Assembly: GCF_900119385.1 (NCBI RefSeq)
Contig: NZ_FPKO01000009.1
Span: 271,405-335,404, forward strand
Direction of reading: 5' to 3'
Length of the DNA: 64,000 nucleotides
Source: Thermophilibacter mediterraneus
GTDB taxonomy: Bacteria > Actinomycetota > Coriobacteriia > Coriobacteriales > Atopobiaceae
Made by a program: the position numbers and the translations under genes. The notes under the pieces are model-generated. The model was not told the origin of the DNA. It saw nothing but the letters and a program-made list of their open reading frames with translations, and searched no databases. Shown in pieces: positions 61,141 to 64,000 of this stretch (positions within the stretch are counted from its first letter, which is position 1; each line of letters begins with the position of its first letter).

Positions 61141-62391
61141 ATGTTCAGTCCCTTCCGCAGCGACCAGGGCGCGCCCAAGGCGATCTCCGAGGTCGACTAC
61201 GCCGACCTCGAGCAGCTTCGCGAGCTCGAGGAGGGCTTCGCCCTCGAGCTCAAGCAGACCTTCTCGCCGAGCGTTCGCCGCAAGATCCCCAAAATCGTGG
61301 CGTCGTTCGCCAACTCTCGGGGCGGGTGGCTCGTGATTGGCATCTCCGACGCCGAGAAGGACGTGTGCCCGGTGCCCCGCCCCGCCGCCGACGTCAGTCA
61401 GATCGTCGGCGAGCTCTGCCGGCGCCACGTCTCGCCGGCGCCACGCTTCTCGGCACGCTTCCTGCCCGACCCCGCGAACCCCGACCAGGGCGTCATCCTC
61501 ATCCAGGTCCTCGAGGGGGACTTCCCGCCCTACGTGGCCGACGGCGTCGTTGAGATCCGGGAGGGATCCACGTCCGGCCCCGCCGCGGGAACAGCCCTCG
61601 TCGACCTCTACGACAAGGCCACGCGACGACGCCTCGAGGTACGTGCCTTCTGCAAGCGCACCGTCTACTACCCCATGCCCGACGCGCGTCGCAAGGAGCT
61701 CCCGCTCTTCGACCTCTACCTCTTCAGGATGGGGCGTCGGTCGGACGAGTCGTTCTCGCGCGAGCGCTCCAACGAGACGGCGGCGGCGATGCGCGAGGCC
61801 TTCTCCCAGCGCGGCCTTGCGTGCCGCATCCAGCACGCCCACGACAGCCTCGTCTTTCGCATACCCGCACGCGACGAGACCGTGGTCGCGCACTCCGCGA
61901 TCGAGCTCTTTCCCGACGAGTCGATGAAGCTCTCCGTTCCCGCCGTCCTGCTCGAGGGGTCCGAGCGAGACCGAGCGCTCGCCACGATGACGCGTCGGGC
62001 GCTCTTTCCTCCCGCCACGGGGGCGCGCCTCATCGACGCCGCCGCGACGCTCAGCCGCGTGAAGCGCATGGCCACGCTGCTCGACGCCTACGTGCGCGTC
62101 CGCGAGATTTCCTGGACCGAGTACGCCGTAGCCTACGAGCTCGAGAACATGGCGGGCGTGACCCTGTGGTCCGACGACGAGACCTACCTCGCCTACGCCG
62201 AGCGCCACGGTGTGCTCTACTGCGCAACGACCGACTGCCTCTCGCGCGTTCGCTACCTGAGCGACGGCGCTCACGACACCTTCCGGGCGCGTCAGTTCGC
62301 CGGCAGCCACTTCTTCGAGGCGTGCGGGCTTCCGCTCGGCTCGCCCGACCCCGAGGACAACGCCCTCGTAGACGCGCTTCTGCGCACGTAG
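61141..62391 (+). CDS. AlbA_2/Schlafen-like DNA-binding domain protein
   Basis: A 416-residue protein. Residues about 25-150 match the AlbA_2 (Schlafen AAA-4) domain: EEGFALELKQTFSP, IPKIVASFANSRGGWLVIGISD and a later GVVEIREGSTSGPA. The remaining 260 residues show no motif I know. Such proteins are often transcriptional regulators or defence-related nucleic-acid binders. Its stop codon lies inside the large inverted repeat 62388-62484. Confidence 0.8.
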   Translation: MFSPFRSDQGAPKAISEVDYADLEQLRELEEGFALELKQTFSPSVRRKIPKIVASFANSRGGWLVIGISDAEKDVCPVPRPAADVSQIVGELCRRHVSPAPRFSARFLPDPANPDQGVILIQVLEGDFPPYVADGVVEIREGSTSGPAAGTALVDLYDKATRRRLEVRAFCKRTVYYPMPDARRKELPLFDLYLFRMGRRSDESFSRERSNETAAAMREAFSQRGLACRIQHAHDSLVFRIPARDETVVAHSAIELFPDESMKLSVPAVLLEGSERDRALATMTRRALFPPATGARLIDAAATLSRVKRMATLLDAYVRVREISWTEYAVAYELENMAGVTLWSDDETYLAYAERHGVLYCATTDCLSRVRYLSDGAHDTFRARQFAGSHFFEACGLPLGSPDPEDNALVDALLRT

Positions 62392-62484
62392 GCGTGCAGG
62401 GGGCCGTGCAGAGGGGACAGGCACTTTTGCACGCCAAGCGTGCAAAAGTGCCTGTCCCCTCTGCACGGCCCCCTGCACGCCTAC
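62388..62484. repeat. Perfect 47-bp inverted repeat of two REP-like units
   Basis: 62388-62434 and 62438-62484 are exact reverse complements (47 bp each) around CAA. Each arm contains the GGGACAGGCACTTTTGCAC core of the repeats at 30297 and 42596. The arms include the stop codons of both convergent genes, at 62389-62391 on the plus strand and 62481-62483 on the minus strand. It should act as a bidirectional terminator. Confidence 0.88.
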
Positions 62485-64000
62485 TCGTCGCCGGTGTTGC
62501 TGTGGCGAACGAGGCGCCGGCGGTAGAGCCAGGTCTCGTGGCGATTGTCCCAGAGCTTGAACGCCTCGGCCACGAGCAGCGGCACCACGGAGAGCCCGAG
62601 CGCGCACGCCCAGCTCACCGGCCCGATGGGGGCCAGGCCAAACGCCGCGCCGACCGGCTCCACGAGCACCAGGAGCGAGAAGGCGGCCACGACGCCCGCC
62701 GCGCCCCACGCGAGCGGAAGGTTGTCGCGCACCGTGCGACGAAAGACCGAGCCGCGCGTGCGCACGGTGAAGATGTGCAGGATGCTGGTGAAGCCCACCA
62801 CCAGAAAGCACATCGTCTGACCCGCCACGAGCGACGGCCCCTCCCCGCCCGGCAGCCACGCGAACGCGCCGAGCCAAAACGCAAGGAGACCCACCGCCGC
62901 AAAGGCGACCGTCTGCTGGCCGATGGCGCGCGCGATCCCGCCGGCGAAGAAGCTCTCGGTACGCCCGATGGGACGACGCGCCATGATGCGCTCGTCGGAG
63001 CGGTCGCGCGCGAGGCTGAGACCGGGGATGCCGTCGCCGAGCACGTTGATGAGCAGCAGCATCACCGGCGTGAGCGGGGTGCCCCAGCCCAGGATCTGCG
63101 CGCCCAGCATGATCGCGATCTCCGAGAGGTTGCACGCCAGCAGGAAGTAGATCGTGCGCTTGATGATGGAGAAGACGTTGCGGCCCTCGCGCACGGCCTC
63201 GATGATGGTGGCAAAGTTGTCGTCGGTGAGCACCATGTCAGCCGCCGCCTTGGCGACCTCCGTTCCGGAGCGGCCCATGGCAATGCCGACGTCGGCCGCC
63301 TTGAGCGCGGGCGCGTCGTTCACGCCGTCGCCGGTCATGGCGACGACCTCGCCCTGCTCCTGCCACGCCTCGACGATGCGGATCTTGTCCTCGGGCGAGA
63401 CGCGCGCGTAGACCGAGTAGCCGCGCACGTTCTCCACGAGCTCCTCGTCGGACATCGCCGCGAGCTCGCGGCCCGTCACCACGCGACCCGACTCGCCCAG
63501 AAGGCCGATCTGCCGCGCGATGGCACCCGCCGTGGCGGCGTGGTCCCCCGTGATCATAACGGTGCGGATACCGGCTCGCCGCGCGGTCGCCACCGCCTCG
63601 GCCGCCTCCGGGCGCGGAGGGTCGATGATGCCCACGATGCCCTCGAAGGCGAGGTCGCGCTCGAGTCCCTCGAGCTCGCCGTCTGCCGGGAGCTCATCGA
63701 CCACGCGGCTTCCGAGCGCCATCACGCGCAGCGCGTCATGCGCAAACTGGTCGTGAACGTGCGCGCGCTCCTCCAGCTCCTCGCGGGTGGCCTCCGCGAA
63801 GGGAAGACGGTCCATCGCGCCCTTGCTCAGGACCAGGTAGCGGCCGTCCGGCAGCGCGTGGACGCTCGTCATCATCTTGCGCGCAGACGAGAAGGGCACC
63901 TCGCCCACGCGCGGAAGGTCCGCGAGCAGCTCCTCGCGCGTCTCGCCGCCCTCGCGCAGCAGCCGCACGATCGCGGTCTCGGTGGCGTCCCCCACGATCT
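62481..64000 (-). CDS. P-type cation ATPase (P2-type), N-terminal part outside window
   Basis: The C-terminal 505 or so residues of a P2-type (Ca2+-like or H+) ATPase. Visible are the nucleotide-binding GDATETA motif, KGAMD, the phosphatase-side ITGDH, MTGDGVNDAPALKAADVGIAMG hinge, and six C-terminal membrane helices starting near IIKRTIYFLLACNLSEI. The phosphorylation motif DKTG is beyond the right edge. NLSEI and NVLGDGIPGLSLA suggest the PMR1/SERCA-like group; the transported ion is not settled. Confidence 0.9.
   Translation of the reverse strand, partial: IVGDATETAIVRLLREGGETREELLADLPRVGEVPFSSARKMMTSVHALPDGRYLVLSKGAMDRLPFAEATREELEERAHVHDQFAHDALRVMALGSRVVDELPADGELEGLERDLAFEGIVGIIDPPRPEAAEAVATARRAGIRTVMITGDHAATAGAIARQIGLLGESGRVVTGRELAAMSDEELVENVRGYSVYARVSPEDKIRIVEAWQEQGEVVAMTGDGVNDAPALKAADVGIAMGRSGTEVAKAAADMVLTDDNFATIIEAVREGRNVFSIIKRTIYFLLACNLSEIAIMLGAQILGWGTPLTPVMLLLINVLGDGIPGLSLARDRSDERIMARRPIGRTESFFAGGIARAIGQQTVAFAAVGLLAFWLGAFAWLPGGEGPSLVAGQTMCFLVVGFTSILHIFTVRTRGSVFRRTVRDNLPLAWGAAGVVAAFSLLVLVEPVGAAFGLAPIGPVSWACALGLSVVPLLVAEAFKLWDNRHETWLYRRRLVRHSNTGDE

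Overview
The window is 64 kb of GC-rich, densely packed bacterial DNA. Mannose-family PTS transporters, cytoplasmic-type sulfatases, an anaerobic sulfatase-maturating enzyme, a DUF3516 helicase, HelD and an M32 carboxypeptidase together suggest an anaerobic gut actinobacterium of the Coriobacteriia (Olsenella/Collinsella-like). This is inferred from gene content and composition; no marker RNA is present. I found no rRNA, tRNA, CRISPR array, prophage or transposase.

Region 1 (1-8.1 kb) holds a PTS EIIAB (cut by the left edge), a sulfamidase-like sulfatase and an RpiR regulator with four operator-like palindromes, then a five-gene unit EIIB-EIIC-EIID-EIIA-sulfatase divergent from a DeoR-type regulator. 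Region 2 (8.1-19.5 kb) is one leftward operon: EIIA-EIIB-EIIC-EIID-sulfatase-anSME-sulfatase-TPR membrane protein-TauE/SafE exporter-small membrane protein. It diverges from a second DeoR regulator followed by lacA and lacB (galactose-6-phosphate isomerase). Region 3 (19.6-30.3 kb) is a leftward operon GH35 beta-galactosidase-EIIB-EIIC-EIID-TPR protein-EIIA-GntR-AgaS-NagA-SIS protein, divergent from a LacC/PfkB kinase; its layout recalls the pneumococcal bgaC locus for Gal-beta-1,3-GalNAc. A class II aldolase at 37 kb, divergent from a third DeoR regulator, could finish the tagatose-6-phosphate route.

Taken together, regions 1-3 read as a host-glycan (mucin or glycosaminoglycan) module. The PTS imports and phosphorylates galactose/GalNAc-type sugars. 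Four sulfatases without signal peptides, presumably activated by one anSME, remove sulfate in the cytoplasm. TauE/SafE could export the released oxyanion. AgaS, NagA, LacAB, LacC and the aldolase feed glycolysis.

The rest (30.5-64 kb) is mostly housekeeping: a two-component system with a BcrA-type ABC transporter, HAD phosphatase, AraC regulator, fructose-type EIIA, ROK kinase, M32 carboxypeptidase, DtD, MscL, ManA, a lipase-glycerol kinase pair, a CapA-like lipoprotein, AsnS, PyrE, a polysaccharide deacetylase, a nitroreductase, a DUF3516 helicase, DUF362, HelD, an AlbA_2 protein and a P-type ATPase cut by the right edge. It also carries two repeat families: a REP-like sequence built on GGGACAGGCACTTTTGCAC, and two 115-117 bp inverted-repeat elements that bracket an AbiEi/DUF559-like gene.
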